In this document: positions 19,363 to 28,812 of the stretch, in pieces | How positions within the stretch are numbered: position 1 is the stretch's first letter | Layout: every line of letters begins with the position of its first letter | Origin: Klebsiella aerogenes | GTDB taxonomy: Bacteria > Pseudomonadota > Gammaproteobacteria > Enterobacterales > Enterobacteriaceae | Reading direction: 5' to 3' | Assembly (NCBI GenBank): GCA_029027985.1 | Contig: CP119076.1 | Location: 3,904,422-3,968,421, forward strand | Length of the DNA: 64,000 nt | Position numbers and translations under genes: made by a program | The notes under the pieces: generated by a model | The model's database searches: none | The model's input: the letters and a program-made list of their open reading frames with translations, nothing else | What the model was told of the DNA's origin: nothing

Positions 19363-20133
19363 GTGCCTGGCTTGAAAATTACGCTGTTGCAGCAACCGCT
19401 AGTGTGGATGGATGGTCCCGCCAACCTGCGCCATTTCGACCGCCAACTGGAAGACGTTAGCGGCCGCGATATTATTGTGCTGCCTGAAATGTTCACAACC
19501 GGATTTGCGATGGAAGCAGCGAAGCAGTCGATGCCGCAGGAAGAGGTCGTTGGCTGGATGCTGGCGAAAGCGGTGCAGACCAATGCGCTCATCGCCGGTA
19601 GCGCGGCGCTGCAAACCGAACGCGGGCCGGTGAACCGCTTTTTGCTGGTCGAGCCTGGCGGTAAAATCCACTTCTATGATAAACGTCACCTGTTCCGCAT
19701 GGCGGATGAACACCACCATTATGAAGCAGGCACGCAGAGAGTGGTCTTTGAATGGCGCGGCTGGCGGATTCTGCCGCTGGTCTGTTATGACCTGCGTTTC
19801 CCGGTATGGTCGCGTAACCATAATGATTACGATTTAGCGCTGTATGTTGCCAACTGGCCTGCGCCACGCTCGCTACACTGGCAATCACTGCTGGTCGCCC
19901 GGGCGATTGAAAACCAGGCCTATGTCGCTGGCTGCAACCGCGTTGGTACCGATGGCAACGGCCACCACTACCGCGGCGATAGCCGTATCATCAACCCACA
20001 GGGGGAGATTATCGCCACCGCTGAGCCGCACCAGGCGACGCGACTCGACGCCGAGCTCTCACTGGCTGCGTTGCGAGAGTACCGCGAGAAATTCCCCGCC
20101 TGGCAGGACGCCGATCCCTTCACGGTCGGCTAA
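19363..20133 (+). CDS. yafV: Nitrilase-superfamily omega-amidase YafV
   Basis: 256-residue C-N hydrolase. The Glu-Lys-Cys catalytic triad is visible in VLPEMFTTGFAME (Glu), YDKRHLFRMADEH (Lys) and LPLVCYDLRFPVW (Cys). E. coli YafV acts on 2-oxoglutaramate and 2-oxosuccinamate as an omega-amidase in metabolite repair. I used the GTG at 19363, with GGAG at 19350-19353, because it gives the family N terminus PGLKITLLQQPLVWMDG. The upstream ATG at 19348 would overlap that ribosome-binding site. Confidence 0.92.
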   Translation: MPGLKITLLQQPLVWMDGPANLRHFDRQLEDVSGRDIIVLPEMFTTGFAMEAAKQSMPQEEVVGWMLAKAVQTNALIAGSAALQTERGPVNRFLLVEPGGKIHFYDKRHLFRMADEHHHYEAGTQRVVFEWRGWRILPLVCYDLRFPVWSRNHNDYDLALYVANWPAPRSLHWQSLLVARAIENQAYVAGCNRVGTDGNGHHYRGDSRIINPQGEIIATAEPHQATRLDAELSLAALREYREKFPAWQDADPFTVG

Positions 20134-20193
20134 TCACTTTTTCGGGAGCCGCTGCGCTCCCGGTTTATTTCACGATCGTGCCGTGAAAAATAG

Positions 20194-20240
20194 CAAAAAC
20201 GACGAAGGCCTGAATCATTGCTGATTCAGGCCTTCTGAAT
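20194..20240 (-). terminator. Terminator of tRNA-Asp gene aspV
   Basis: On the minus strand, AAGGCCTGAATCA and TGATTCAGGCCTT make a long stem with a GCAA-type loop. A short CGTCG gap and GTTTTTG follow. It begins just past the 3' CCA of aspV. Confidence 0.8.
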
Positions 20241-20242
20241 AG

Positions 20243-20319
20243 TGGCGGAACGGACGGGACTCGAACCCGCGACCCCCTGCGTGACAGGCAGGTATTCTAA
20301 CCGACTGAACTACCGCTCC
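20243..20319 (-). tRNA. aspV: tRNA-Asp (GTC)
   Basis: 77-nt tRNA read from the minus strand, beginning GGAGCGGTAGTTCAGTCGG and ending with encoded CCA. The anticodon loop is CTGTCAC (anticodon GTC) and the T arm has GGTTCGAGTCC. It is identical over all 77 bases to the second tRNA-Asp at 28683-28759. It sits as an isolated gene between yafV and dnaQ with its own promoter and terminator, as aspV does in E. coli. Confidence 0.97.
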
Positions 20320-20348
20320 GCGTTGTTGTTCCGTTGGGAACGAGGCGA

Positions 20349-20377
20349 ATATTACGGTTTCCCTACAGTGCCGTCAA
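20349..20377 (-). promoter_or_regulatory. aspV promoter
   Basis: On the minus strand TTGACG (-35, plus 20372-20377) and TAATAT (-10, plus 20349-20354) are separated by exactly 17 bases and followed by a GC-rich discriminator, as is typical of stringently controlled stable-RNA promoters. The tRNA starts about 30 bases downstream. Confidence 0.82.
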
Positions 20378-20452
20378 CGCTTTTTCTTCACTTTTGAATC
20401 GTTTGCTGCAAAATTCGCCCACTCGCTTATTTTTAGCGCATATCGTCGTCGA

Positions 20453-21184
20453 TCAGGCGCGCCACAGGCAGCTACCGCCCTTCTTCTGCACCAGATCGAG
20501 GCGTGATTCATGGTCCACCAGCTCGTTATCAGAGGCATAAACCACGCGTAATTTACTGGCGGCGCGGACAACACGCTGTATTCCAATATCGCCGACCTGC
20601 TGTTGGCCTTCGCCTTCCATCGAAAACGCCATGCTGGTCTGGCCGCCGGTCATCATCAGATACACATCGGCCAGAATCTGGGCATCGAGCAGCGCGCCGT
20701 GCAGCGTACGCTTGCTGTTATCTATTTCATAACGCGAGCAGAGCGCATCAAGGCTATTACGCTTGCCGGGAAACATCTTACGCGCCATCGCCAGGCTATC
20801 GGTGACCTTACAAAAGGTTTCCGTTTTCTCAATGCCGCGGTTCAGCTTTTTGAATTCATAATCCATAAAGCCGATATCGAACGACGCATTATGGATAACC
20901 AGCTCCGCGCCGCGGATATAGTCCATAAACTCATCAGCGACGTCGGCAAAGGTCGGTTTATCCATGAGGAATTCATCGGCGATACCGTGAACGCCGAAGG
21001 CTTCCGGGTCCACCAGCCGATCGGGCTTCAGATACACATGGAAGTTATTGCCGGTGAGGCGACGGTTGATCACCTCTACGGCGCCGATCTCGATAATCTT
21101 GTGCCCTTCATAGTGGGCGCCAATCTGGTTCATACCGGTGGTTTCGGTATCGAGAACAATCTGTCGTGTAATTGCAGTGCTCAT
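20453..21184 (-). CDS. dnaQ: DNA polymerase III epsilon subunit (3'-5' proofreading exonuclease)
   Basis: 243-residue proofreading subunit of the replicative polymerase. Exo I is [12 protein letters not shown] (Asp12, Glu14), Exo [18 protein letters not shown], and Exo III-epsilon [17 protein letters not shown] with the catalytic histidine. QTSMAF, downstream of the exonuclease domain, is the clamp-binding peptide. The C-terminal part ending [11 protein letters not shown] contacts the alpha subunit, encoded by dnaE elsewhere in this window. The start ATG 21184 matches MSTAITRQ. It is divergent from rnhA across 64 bases, as in E. coli. Confidence 0.97.
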   Translation of the reverse strand: MSTAITRQIVLDTETTGMNQIGAHYEGHKIIEIGAVEVINRRLTGNNFHVYLKPDRLVDPEAFGVHGIADEFLMDKPTFADVADEFMDYIRGAELVIHNASFDIGFMDYEFKKLNRGIEKTETFCKVTDSLAMARKMFPGKRNSLDALCSRYEIDNSKRTLHGALLDAQILADVYLMMTGGQTSMAFSMEGEGQQQVGDIGIQRVVRAASKLRVVYASDNELVDHESRLDLVQKKGGSCLWRA

Positions 21185-21248
21185 AGCGGTCATTTATGTC
21201 AGACTTATCGTTTACATATCGATTTCAATTACAGGAAGTCTACCAGAG

Positions 21249-21716
21249 ATGCTCAAACAGGTAGAAATTTTCACCGATGGTTCTTGCCTGGGTAATCCAG
21301 GGCCCGGTGGCTACGGCGCCATTATGCGCTATCGCCAACACGAAAAAACCTACAGCGCAGGCTATCGCCTGACAACCAACAACCGCATGGAACTGATGGC
21401 GGCCATCGTCGCTCTCGAAGCGCTTAAAGAGCATTGCGAAGTGGTGCTGAGTACCGATAGCCAGTACGTCCGCCAGGGGATCACCCAATGGATCCATAAC
21501 TGGAAAAAGCGTGGCTGGAAAACCGCGGACAAAAAGCCGGTTAAAAATGTCGATCTGTGGAAACGTCTTGATGCCGCTCTCGGCCAGCATCAGATTAAAT
21601 GGGAATGGGTCAAAGGCCATGCCGGGCACCCGGAAAACGAACGCTGCGATGAACTGGCTCGTACCGCGGCGTCTAACCCAACGCAGGATGATGTCGGCTA
21701 CCAGCCGGAAAGCTAA
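21249..21716 (+). CDS. rnhA: Ribonuclease HI
   Basis: 155-residue endonuclease that cuts RNA in RNA:DNA hybrids, removing R-loops and primers. Active-site carboxylates are in [19 protein letters not shown] (Asp10), NNRMELMAA (Glu48), LSTDSQYV (Asp70) and [10 protein letters not shown] (Asp134). The basic handle [16 protein letters not shown] is intact. I used ATG 21249, giving MLKQVEIF. Longer upstream frames overlap the dnaQ coding region. Its 3' end overlaps the convergent yafS stop by 4 bases. Confidence 0.97.
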   Translation: MLKQVEIFTDGSCLGNPGPGGYGAIMRYRQHEKTYSAGYRLTTNNRMELMAAIVALEALKEHCEVVLSTDSQYVRQGITQWIHNWKKRGWKTADKKPVKNVDLWKRLDAALGQHQIKWEWVKGHAGHPENERCDELARTAASNPTQDDVGYQPES

Positions 21717-22435
21717 TTTCCCCCATCGCGCCACTGCCGGGTGGCGCCAACGGCCGGACGCAGCTGCGTCTTCGCCTTCCCGGACTTCATCGGATTTAAC
21801 GTCAACGGAATGGTTCTTTTCCGGGCGACGATGAGCTGCAGGCAGCCCAGAGCCGGTAAATGCGTGCTCAACATTTTCCCCCCCTGCCTTGACCAGGGAA
21901 GAACCTGATAGCGGCCATAATGCAAGACTTCAAAATTAAGCAGCGCCAGCCAGTCTAGCTGACGCGTCATGGTAAACATCCGGCTGTTATAAGGCATGCT
22001 TTTACGCAGTATCGGCGTCACCTTGCGCAACCCCATCAGGCTTATCGGGTTAAATGCGGTCAATATTATCCAGCCATCATCAATCAACACGCGATCGGCC
22101 TCACGCAACAGGCGATGCGGATCGCTGCACCACGGCAAGGTATGCGCCAGTAAACAGGCATCTACCGACTTAGCGGCAAAAGGAAGAGACAGCGGGTCAG
22201 CTTTAACCTGCATCGGGCTTCCCTCCAGCGAAACGTTCACCTGGTGAGAGATAGCACAGGCCTCGGTATTGATTTCCGCGCTCAGATTGCCAATCTTAAG
22301 TAAATGAAAGCCATATAATTTAGCCAGCCATGGCTTCATATGCCGTTCCAGCGACTCGCGATAGTACTCGCCCCACGGCATACTGGACCAATGCTCTGGA
22401 GCTGTAACTGTATGGGGTATCCTTGCCGGCTTCAT
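21713..22435 (-). CDS. yafS: SAM-dependent methyltransferase YafS (uncharacterised)
   Basis: 240-residue class I methyltransferase-like protein of unknown substrate. The N-terminal half has [15 protein letters not shown], which replaces the usual glycine-rich SAM loop. Then come [20 protein letters not shown] and [20 protein letters not shown], typical of the post-motif III region. The length and C terminus ([20 protein letters not shown]) fit E. coli YafS. ATG 22435 is chosen because the longer frame extends into gloB on the other strand. It is divergent from gloB by 33 bases. Confidence 0.9.
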   Translation of the reverse strand: MKPARIPHTVTAPEHWSSMPWGEYYRESLERHMKPWLAKLYGFHLLKIGNLSAEINTEACAISHQVNVSLEGSPMQVKADPLSLPFAAKSVDACLLAHTLPWCSDPHRLLREADRVLIDDGWIILTAFNPISLMGLRKVTPILRKSMPYNSRMFTMTRQLDWLALLNFEVLHYGRYQVLPWSRQGGKMLSTHLPALGCLQLIVARKRTIPLTLNPMKSGKAKTQLRPAVGATRQWRDGGN

Positions 22436-22468
22436 CGCAACCTTCCGCAACGCTTTGAGAGGTAATTT

Positions 22469-23224
22469 ATGAATCTTATCAGCATTCCTGCATTTCAGGA
22501 CAACTACATCTGGGTTCTGAGCGACGATAAGCATCGTTGCTTAATTATCGATCCAGGCGAAGCCGCGCCAGTGCTCGCAGCTATCGAAGAAAACGCCTGG
22601 CAACCAGAGGCGATTTTATTGACCCACCACCACCACGATCACGTTGGCGGCGTGAAAGAACTGCAGCAAAAATTCCCGCAGATTGTGGTTTACGGACCGG
22701 CAGAAACCCAGGATAAAGGAGCCACCCGGATTGTGAAGGATGGCGATCGCATTGCTGTTTTAGGCCGCGAATTTTCTATTTTTGCCACCCCAGGACACAC
22801 ATTAGGACATGTCTGTTTCTACAGCCAGCCTTATCTATTTTGTGGTGATACAATGTTTTCCGGCGGTTGTGGCAGACTGTTCGAAGGCACTGCAGAGCAG
22901 ATGTATCAATCGTTTGTGAAAATAAACGCCCTTCCTGATGACACTCTCATTTGTTGTGCGCACGAATATACTTTAGCAAATATGAAGTTTGCATTGAGTA
23001 TCCTGCCAGATGATATGGACATAAAGGATTACTATCATAAAGTTAATGAGTTACGTGCAAAAAAACAAAAGACACTACCCGTTATTCTGAAAAATGAACG
23101 CCGTATAAATTTATTTTTACGTACGGATGACAATGATTTAATTGAAAAAATATCTAAAGAAACAAATTTGCAACACTCTGCACAGAGATTCGCATGGTTG
23201 AGGTCAAAGAAAGATGACTTCTGA
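22469..23224 (+). CDS. gloB: Glyoxalase II (hydroxyacylglutathione hydrolase)
   Basis: Second enzyme of methylglyoxal detoxification, hydrolysing S-lactoylglutathione to lactate and glutathione. The 251-residue metallo-beta-lactamase-fold protein carries the dinuclear metal motif [11 protein letters not shown] (about residues 52-62), then [10 protein letters not shown] and [13 protein letters not shown], and the C-terminal substrate region [12 protein letters not shown]. From about 22800 onward the coding sequence becomes clearly AT-richer than the surrounding genes, with many AAA/TTA codons. Confidence 0.96.
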   Translation: MNLISIPAFQDNYIWVLSDDKHRCLIIDPGEAAPVLAAIEENAWQPEAILLTHHHHDHVGGVKELQQKFPQIVVYGPAETQDKGATRIVKDGDRIAVLGREFSIFATPGHTLGHVCFYSQPYLFCGDTMFSGGCGRLFEGTAEQMYQSFVKINALPDDTLICCAHEYTLANMKFALSILPDDMDIKDYYHKVNELRAKKQKTLPVILKNERRINLFLRTDDNDLIEKISKETNLQHSAQRFAWLRSKKDDF

Positions 23225-23295
23225 GATTTAACACTTGTCATCCTCAGCCTTCGCCGTTATCCTTGGTCGTCTTTTAAGCAACTATTGACACACAC

Positions 23296-24663
23296 ATGAA
23301 GGCACGAGCGATATTACTCGCCTCTGTCCTGCTGGTAGGGTGCCAGGCGTCAAAGCACGACGGCACCGTTCAACAGCGAGCACAGAGCCTTTCTGCAGCT
23401 GGTCAAGGGGAAGCAGGCAAGTTCACAAGTCAAGCGCGCTGGTTAGATGATGGAACCTTCTACGCGCAAGACCAGGATCTGTGGACTTCCATAAGCGACG
23501 AGCTGAAGATGGGCATTCCGGAAAACCCCCGGATTAGCGAACAGAAACAGAAGTACTTACGTAATAAGAGCTATCTCCACGATGTAACTTTACGGGCTGA
23601 ACCGTATATGTACTGGATAGCCGGGCAAGTTAAGAAACGTAACATGCCAATGGAACTGGTATTACTACCCATAGTGGAGAGCGCTTTTGACCCACACGCG
23701 ACGTCTGGTGCCAATGCCGCAGGCATTTGGCAGATCATTCCGAGCACAGGGCGCAATTATGGTTTAAAACAGACCCGCAGTTATGATGCGCGTCGTGACG
23801 TCGTCGCGTCGACTACCGCGGCGTTGGACATGATGCAACGTCTGAACAAAATGTTCGACGGCGATTGGTTATTAACCGTCGCCGCCTATAACAGCGGCGA
23901 AGGCCGGGTCATGAAGGCAGTGAAAGCAAACCGTTCGCGTGGGAAACCCACCGATTTCTGGTCGCTCTCGCTGCCGCGTGAAACCAAGGTCTATGTACCA
24001 AAAATGCTGGCTTTGAGCGAGATTCTCAAAAACAGCAAGCGTTATGGCGTGAAGCTGCCAACGGCCGATGAAAGCCGTGCGCTGGCGCGCGTGCGCCTCG
24101 ACAGTCCGGTTGATATTTCTCAGCTTGCGGACATGGCAGGAATGCCGGTCAACAAACTGAAGACCTTCAATGCCGGAGTAAAGGGGTCAACGCTGGGCGC
24201 TAACGGGCCAAAGTATGTCATGGTGCCACAGAAGCATGCCGCTCAGCTGCGTGAATCTCTGGCCTCTGGCGACATTGCCGCCGTACAGCCCACGCAGCTT
24301 GCTGACAATGCTCCGCTGACCAGCCGTAGCTATAAGGTACGTTCTGGCGACACGATTTCCGGGATCGCTTCGCGTCTCGGCGTCACCACCAGGGATTTGC
24401 AGCAGTGGAATAACCTGCGTGGTTCAGGATTGAAGGTCGGGCAAAATCTGACTATCGGCGCAGGTAGCAGCGCGCAACGTCTGGCGAACAACAGCGATAG
24501 CATCACTTATCGCGTACGCAAAGGCGATTCGTTATCGAGTATTGCAAAACGCCATGGCGTCAATATTCGTGACGTCATGCGCTGGAATAGCGATACCGAT
24601 AATCTGAAGCCAGGCGATCAGCTGACACTGTTTGTGAAAAACAACGACAGACCTGAATCCTGA
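23296..24663 (+). CDS. mltD: Membrane-bound lytic murein transglycosylase D
   Basis: Periplasmic lipoprotein that cleaves peptidoglycan glycan strands to 1,6-anhydro-muropeptides. The signal peptide ends in the lipobox LLVGCQ (Cys16). The lytic transglycosylase domain spans about residues 100-270, with catalytic glutamate in LPIVESAFDPHATSGANAAG and TVAAYNSGEGRV. Two C-terminal LysM repeats are visible: YKVRSGDTISGIASRLGV and YRVRKGDSLSSIAKRHGV. The 455-residue length fits the family. It ends with a terminator and faces yafE. Confidence 0.96.
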   Translation: MKARAILLASVLLVGCQASKHDGTVQQRAQSLSAAGQGEAGKFTSQARWLDDGTFYAQDQDLWTSISDELKMGIPENPRISEQKQKYLRNKSYLHDVTLRAEPYMYWIAGQVKKRNMPMELVLLPIVESAFDPHATSGANAAGIWQIIPSTGRNYGLKQTRSYDARRDVVASTTAALDMMQRLNKMFDGDWLLTVAAYNSGEGRVMKAVKANRSRGKPTDFWSLSLPRETKVYVPKMLALSEILKNSKRYGVKLPTADESRALARVRLDSPVDISQLADMAGMPVNKLKTFNAGVKGSTLGANGPKYVMVPQKHAAQLRESLASGDIAAVQPTQLADNAPLTSRSYKVRSGDTISGIASRLGVTTRDLQQWNNLRGSGLKVGQNLTIGAGSSAQRLANNSDSITYRVRKGDSLSSIAKRHGVNIRDVMRWNSDTDNLKPGDQLTLFVKNNDRPES

Positions 24664-24681
24664 CCTTCAGGATAATGAGAA

Positions 24682-24712
24682 AGGCACCGATTCCCCCGGT
24701 GCCTTTTTTATT
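24682..24712 (+). terminator. Rho-independent terminator after mltD
   Basis: AGGCACCG and CGGTGCCT pair around ATTCCCC, followed by TTTTTTA. It is 18 bases after the mltD stop. An A-run on the left side may also let it serve yafE weakly in the other direction. Confidence 0.88.
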
Positions 24713-24719
24713 GCCTGTG

Positions 24720-25490
24720 CTAAACCGCTTTATGCGCTTCAAACATGATGGTATCGCTGCTAAACGAGCCATCCTGCTGTAATTCAAAGTAGGCTTTGAC
24801 CTCCGCCGACGCACTCTGCTGGTACAAACGAATCGCTTCTACCAATGCTTCTGGAGTACGCATTCGCGCCACCCAGGAACTGAATTCCAGGGGCAGGCGA
24901 TCGGTCAACAGATGATTAATCACCAGACCTGCGTCATTGGCCAGCGCCAGCCACTCGCCGCTGGAGTAATTACGCACATGCGAGGTATCACGCAGGGCTT
25001 CAACGGTCTGCAACCAGACATCGCGCACCGGATGGCCCGGCGACATTACGTCCATAATAATCATCACCCCGCCCGGCTTCAGCACGCGTTTCACCTCACG
25101 CAGCGCCTGACCAACGTCATGCCAATGGTGAGCAGAATAGCGGCTAATCACGATATCAAAACTGGCATCGACAAACGGCAGCGTTTCAGCATATCCCTGC
25201 TGAGTCGCGATATTGGTGAAACCTTTATCTTTTGCCGCTTCGGCAACGACCTCCAGCATCTGGCTTGATAAATCATAGGCTGTGACCTGAGCAACCTGCC
25301 CTGCGGCAGTAAAGCTGGCATGCCCCGCCCCGCAGCCCATATCCAGCACTTTCGCCTGCGGGAAATCGGCCAGCCGTTCCGCCAGTCGTTGCAGATCGCG
25401 CCCGGAAGCGTGCACAGCGCTGGTCAAATAGGCGTTTGCCTGTGAGCCAAACTGTTTTTCGACGTTGTCATGATGAGAGCGTGTTGTCAT
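24720..25490 (-). CDS. yafE: SAM-dependent methyltransferase YafE
   Basis: 256-residue class I methyltransferase of the UbiE/type 11 group; the substrate is unknown. The SAM-binding loop is VLDMGCGAGHASF (about residues 48-60), followed by VTAYDLSSQMLEVV, and later LREVKRVLKPGGVMIIMD. The protein is full length, whereas I recall E. coli K-12 YafE being shorter (about 207 residues) at its N terminus. It lies between mltD and yafD and reads in the same direction as yafD. Confidence 0.9.
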   Translation of the reverse strand: MTTRSHHDNVEKQFGSQANAYLTSAVHASGRDLQRLAERLADFPQAKVLDMGCGAGHASFTAAGQVAQVTAYDLSSQMLEVVAEAAKDKGFTNIATQQGYAETLPFVDASFDIVISRYSAHHWHDVGQALREVKRVLKPGGVMIIMDVMSPGHPVRDVWLQTVEALRDTSHVRNYSSGEWLALANDAGLVINHLLTDRLPLEFSSWVARMRTPEALVEAIRLYQQSASAEVKAYFELQQDGSFSSDTIMFEAHKAV

Positions 25491-25576
25491 TGTGTTGTCC
25501 TTCGGTGGTTTGAGTAATAAAGGGCAGCATCGCGCTGAACGCAGACCTGCCCGGTGGCAGGCCTGACATACCTTAA

Positions 25577-26383
25577 TTAATCAGGCTTGCCGGGACTGAA
25601 TTCAACTAGTAGCGGGTTGTGATCGGAGGCGCGGGTCACCAGCACAGAGGCATCGTGCACGTTTAAGCCACGGTAGAACACAAAATCAAGCGGGCGACCA
25701 AACGCGCGGCGGCGCTGATCGTCGGAGAAACGAACTTCACGTAACGACATCTCACGCGCAAAGCGATACAGCGCGTTCATCCTCGGGCGACTCCAGGCAT
25801 TGAAATCCCCCGCCATGATCACCGGCCCGCTATGATGGGCAATTTGATCGCCAATCGGCAGCAGTTGTTTGCTGTAAACATCAATGCCGAGACTAAAGTT
25901 GACCGCATGAATATTCACCACCATCAACAACCGAGCATCCGGCAGCGGATAAACCGTCACCAGCGCCGATTTAGGCAAACGTAAAATAGGTTCACGCTCG
26001 CGCAGCGGGCAGCAGTAGATAGGATGGGCAGAGGCCAATGTCATCACGCCGGAAGGATGCTGCGGCAGCACCAAGGCGGGAACCTGATCGGCAGCCAGAT
26101 AGTTAGAGGTCGCAAATCTGACCAATTCGGGCGTCGTTTGTGCCTCCTGCAGCAGGACTAAATGTGCGTCTTTGCCAAAATTTTTAAGGACAGACTGCCA
26201 CTCAGCGCGCTGCTGTTTGAAGATATTCCATACCAGCACGCGAATTTTCTCATCGCTGCTTAACGGCGTACCCGCCGGATACACCGGACTGACGCCCGCA
26301 AACGCTCCCGGAGGCAATATTCTCTCCGCAGGTTGTCCGGCGACATAGCGCATGGCATAGGTATTTTTTCGCAATTTGGGCAT
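25577..26383 (-). CDS. yafD: Endonuclease/exonuclease/phosphatase family protein YafD
   Basis: 268-residue protein of the EEP (DNase I-like) fold. Signatures are [12 protein letters not shown] (metal-binding Asn), [11 protein letters not shown] (Glu), [26 protein letters not shown], and the C-terminal [12 protein letters not shown] with catalytic Asp-His. The physiological substrate is not established. I used ATG 26383 ([13 protein letters not shown]), as the longer frame extends into a low-complexity intergenic stretch. It has the same neighbours as in E. coli. Confidence 0.9.
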   Translation of the reverse strand: MPKLRKNTYAMRYVAGQPAERILPPGAFAGVSPVYPAGTPLSSDEKIRVLVWNIFKQQRAEWQSVLKNFGKDAHLVLLQEAQTTPELVRFATSNYLAADQVPALVLPQHPSGVMTLASAHPIYCCPLREREPILRLPKSALVTVYPLPDARLLMVVNIHAVNFSLGIDVYSKQLLPIGDQIAHHSGPVIMAGDFNAWSRPRMNALYRFAREMSLREVRFSDDQRRRAFGRPLDFVFYRGLNVHDASVLVTRASDHNPLLVEFSPGKPD

Positions 26384-26477
26384 GAAACCTCGATAACAGA
26401 AAACCAGCCCGACTACGGCTGGTTCTTCTGTTATAGGGACTTTCCCATACACTTTCAATGCAATTCGTGAGAAACCC

Positions 26478-26654
26478 TTATCCTTCGAGAGAAACGGCTG
26501 CCGTACGACGCTGAAGTTTATCTAAACGACCGCCCAGGACAACCAGCACAATCACCGCGCCAATCCACGGCGTCTGTGCCAGACCGACAATCACAAATTC
26601 GGTAGTGCCAATTGCAAAGGCACCGATGGTTAATGCAAGTAGCGCCAGTGGCAT
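26478..26654 (-). pseudogene. 58-codon remnant of an MFS transporter (in-frame internal deletion)
   Basis: A small ORF starts at ATG 26654, with GGAG 7 bases before it, and ends at TAA 26478-26480. Its first 25 residues, MPLALLALTIGAFAIGTTEF plus VIVGL, are the conserved first helix of drug/arabinose-efflux MFS permeases (AraJ/YdhP/SotB type). Its last part, [20 protein letters not shown] and a basic tail, looks like the final helix and C terminus of the same kind of protein. The eleven-or-so helices between are missing, with frame kept. It is divergent from the LysR gene yafC, a common arrangement for regulated permeases. It may still be translated as a two-helix miniprotein. Confidence 0.72.
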
Positions 26655-26758
26655 AATTTACTCCGTAGCATCAGGATTAAGATGACACGTAGCATGCCGG
26701 GGTGTTTAAATAACAAAAATCATCAAAGTCTCAATAGAATTTTGCTATAGGTGCAACA

Positions 26759-27661
26759 ATGAGAGCAACGTCAGAAGAGATCGCTATCTTTGTCGCCGTG
26801 GTAGAGAGCGGCAGCTTTAGCCGTGCTGCGGAGCAACTCGGGCAGGCTAACTCTGCTGTCAGCCGGGCAGTAAAGAAGCTGGAATCCAAGCTGGGCGTAA
26901 GTCTGCTTAACCGAACGACGCGCCAGCTGAGTCTGACGGAAGAAGGCGAACGTTATTTCCGCCGTATGCAGGTGGTGTTGCAGGAAATGGCTGCCGCTGA
27001 GAATGAGCTTTTAGAAACGCGCACCACGCCCCGTGGATTGCTTCGCGTTGATGCAGCCACCCCGGTGATGCTGCATTTCTTAATGCCGCTGGTAAAACCC
27101 TTCCGTGAACGTTATCCAGAGATGACGCTTTCATTGGTCTCCTCAGAAACCTTCATTAATCTTATTGAGCGCAAAGTCGACGTGGCGATCCGCGTTGGCG
27201 CCTTAACGGATTCCAGCCTGCGCGCCCGCCCGTTGTTCAATAGTTATCGCAAGATCATCGCCTCGCCTGATTATATCGCGCGCTACGGTATGCCGGAGAA
27301 AGCGGAAGATCTCGAAGATCATCTCTGCCTGGGGTTCACCGAACCGGCCTCTTTAAATACCTGGCCAATTTCAGCAAGCGATGGGCAATTACTGGAAGTC
27401 AGCTGCGAAATTACATCTAATAGCGGCGAAACGCTCAAACAGCTCTGCCTTACCGGGAATGGTATTGCCTGTCTGTCGGACTATATGGTGGACAAAGAGA
27501 TTGTCAGCGGGGAATTTGTAGAACTGCTTGCCGACAAACGCTTGCCGGTCGAGATGCCATTCAGTGCGGTGTATTACAGCGACAGAGCCGTAAGCACACG
27601 CATCAGGGCGTTTATTGATTTTCTGAGCGAGCACGTCAAACAGCTCCCGAAGGAGCTGTAG
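26759..27661 (+). CDS. yafC: LysR-family transcriptional regulator YafC
   Basis: 300-residue LysR-type regulator. The N-terminal helix-turn-helix is [20 protein letters not shown] (about residues 19-38), followed by [20 protein letters not shown]. The effector-binding domain spans about 90-295, with [17 protein letters not shown] and [20 protein letters not shown] as typical landmarks. Its target is unknown. The divergent MFS remnant at 26478-26654 is a plausible former target, so the regulator may now be orphaned. A TGCTATAGGT stretch just before the start may be an extended -10. Confidence 0.9.
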   Translation: MRATSEEIAIFVAVVESGSFSRAAEQLGQANSAVSRAVKKLESKLGVSLLNRTTRQLSLTEEGERYFRRMQVVLQEMAAAENELLETRTTPRGLLRVDAATPVMLHFLMPLVKPFRERYPEMTLSLVSSETFINLIERKVDVAIRVGALTDSSLRARPLFNSYRKIIASPDYIARYGMPEKAEDLEDHLCLGFTEPASLNTWPISASDGQLLEVSCEITSNSGETLKQLCLTGNGIACLSDYMVDKEIVSGEFVELLADKRLPVEMPFSAVYYSDRAVSTRIRAFIDFLSEHVKQLPKEL

Positions 27662-27710
27662 CGACACGACCATCCGGCTGCGGCGTAAATCGCATGCCGG
27701 GGTGAGTAGA

Positions 27711-28514
27711 TTAATCCCACTTAGGAGCCAGACCTTCCGGGCTCACCAGACGATCGTTGCAATCCAGCGCGGCGATCGCTTTGCGATCTTCATCATCCAG
27801 TTGCAGATCCAGCGCTTTCAGGTTGCTGGCCAGGTTTTCAGGTTTGGTGGAAGACGGGATAACCGCATAGCCTTCACCCATCGCCCATGCCAGTATAGCC
27901 TGCGCCGGGGTTGCATTATGTTTAGCAGCAATACGTGCAATCACTTCATCTTTCAGCGCGTTGCCGTAGGCCAGCGTCATGTAAGAGGTGATATGAATAC
28001 CGTGCTCACGCGCCCAATCCACCACTTTACGGTTCTGCAGGTACGGAGACAGTTCAACCTGGTTGGTCGCGATGTTTTCAGCGCCTACGGCAGCAATCGC
28101 ACGCTCCATCAGCGGAATCGTGAAGTTAGAGATACCGATCAGACGGGTCAGGCCCAGTTTCTTCGCTTCCATCAGCGCAGCCATAAACTCTTCAACAGCA
28201 ACCGCATCGTTCGGTGACGGCCAGTGGATCAAAGTCAGGTCAACATAATCAGTGCGCAGCTTCTGCAGACTCTCTTTCAGGCTTGCGATCAGCTTGTTTT
28301 TACTCAGGTTTTCAATCCAGATTTTGGTCGTGATGAACAGCTCATCACGCGGCACACCGCTTTCTGCAATAGCCTGACCAACAGCGGCTTCATTTTCATA
28401 GATCTGCGCAGTATCAACAGTGCGATAGCCCAATTCCAGCGCCATTTTTACAGAGTTGATTACAACGTCGTCTTGCAGACGGAAAGTTCCAAGACCAAAT
28501 GCAGGGATTGCCAT
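27711..28514 (-). CDS. dkgB: 2,5-diketo-D-gluconate reductase B / methylglyoxal reductase DkgB
   Basis: NADPH-dependent aldo-keto reductase (AKR) of 267 residues. The catalytic tetrad is visible as [14 protein letters not shown] (Asp, Tyr), [11 protein letters not shown] (Lys) and [11 protein letters not shown] (His). The cofactor-binding C-terminal region is [21 protein letters not shown]. coli DkgB reduces 2,5-diketogluconate and methylglyoxal; gloB in this window serves a parallel methylglyoxal route. The gene reads in the same direction as the rrn operon and lies downstream of its terminator. Confidence 0.95.
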   Translation of the reverse strand: MAIPAFGLGTFRLQDDVVINSVKMALELGYRTVDTAQIYENEAAVGQAIAESGVPRDELFITTKIWIENLSKNKLIASLKESLQKLRTDYVDLTLIHWPSPNDAVAVEEFMAALMEAKKLGLTRLIGISNFTIPLMERAIAAVGAENIATNQVELSPYLQNRKVVDWAREHGIHITSYMTLAYGNALKDEVIARIAAKHNATPAQAILAWAMGEGYAVIPSSTKPENLASNLKALDLQLDDEDRKAIAALDCNDRLVSPEGLAPKWD

Positions 28515-28642
28515 GATAGATGTTCCTCGTTAATTATTCGTTTCGGTTAACTGAGGCCATTATGGCTGAGGGCGGTAATTGGAAAAAGATCGATAAATGC
28601 AGAGAATTTTTGCTGATTTAGCAATAATTAGCTATTGAGAAA

Positions 28643-28678
28643 ACAAAAAAGCCCTGAGCAAATGCTCAGGGCTTTAAA
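28643..28678 (-). terminator. Terminator of the rrn operon
   Basis: On the minus strand, AAAGCCCTGAGCA and TGCTCAGGGCTTT form a perfect stem with a short loop, followed by TTTTGTTTTC. It lies just beyond the distal tRNA-Asp. Confidence 0.92.
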
Positions 28679-28682
28679 TAAG

Positions 28683-28759
28683 TGGCGGAACGGACGGGAC
28701 TCGAACCCGCGACCCCCTGCGTGACAGGCAGGTATTCTAACCGACTGAACTACCGCTCC
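28683..28759 (-). tRNA. aspU: tRNA-Asp (GTC), distal gene of rrn operon
   Basis: 77-nt tRNA with anticodon GTC and encoded CCA, identical to the copy at 20243-20319. It lies 53 bases past the 5S rRNA 3' end and before the operon terminator, the arrangement of E. coli rrnH-aspU. Confidence 0.97.
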
Positions 28760-28812
28760 ACCGAATTTTTCTACATCTGCCGGTTTAACACCCCGGTTTT
28801 ACTGCAAATTTG

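Noticed and set aside
20243-20460. Possible integration site at tRNA-Asp
   Set aside because: No integrase, no partial tRNA duplicate and no compositional change nearby. The second tRNA-Asp is a complete gene within the rrn operon.
22469-23224. gloB as a recently transferred gene because of low GC
   Set aside because: Protein and gene order are the normal enterobacterial ones, and I recall E. coli gloB as also being AT-rich in its 3' half. I kept only a low-interest note on the composition.
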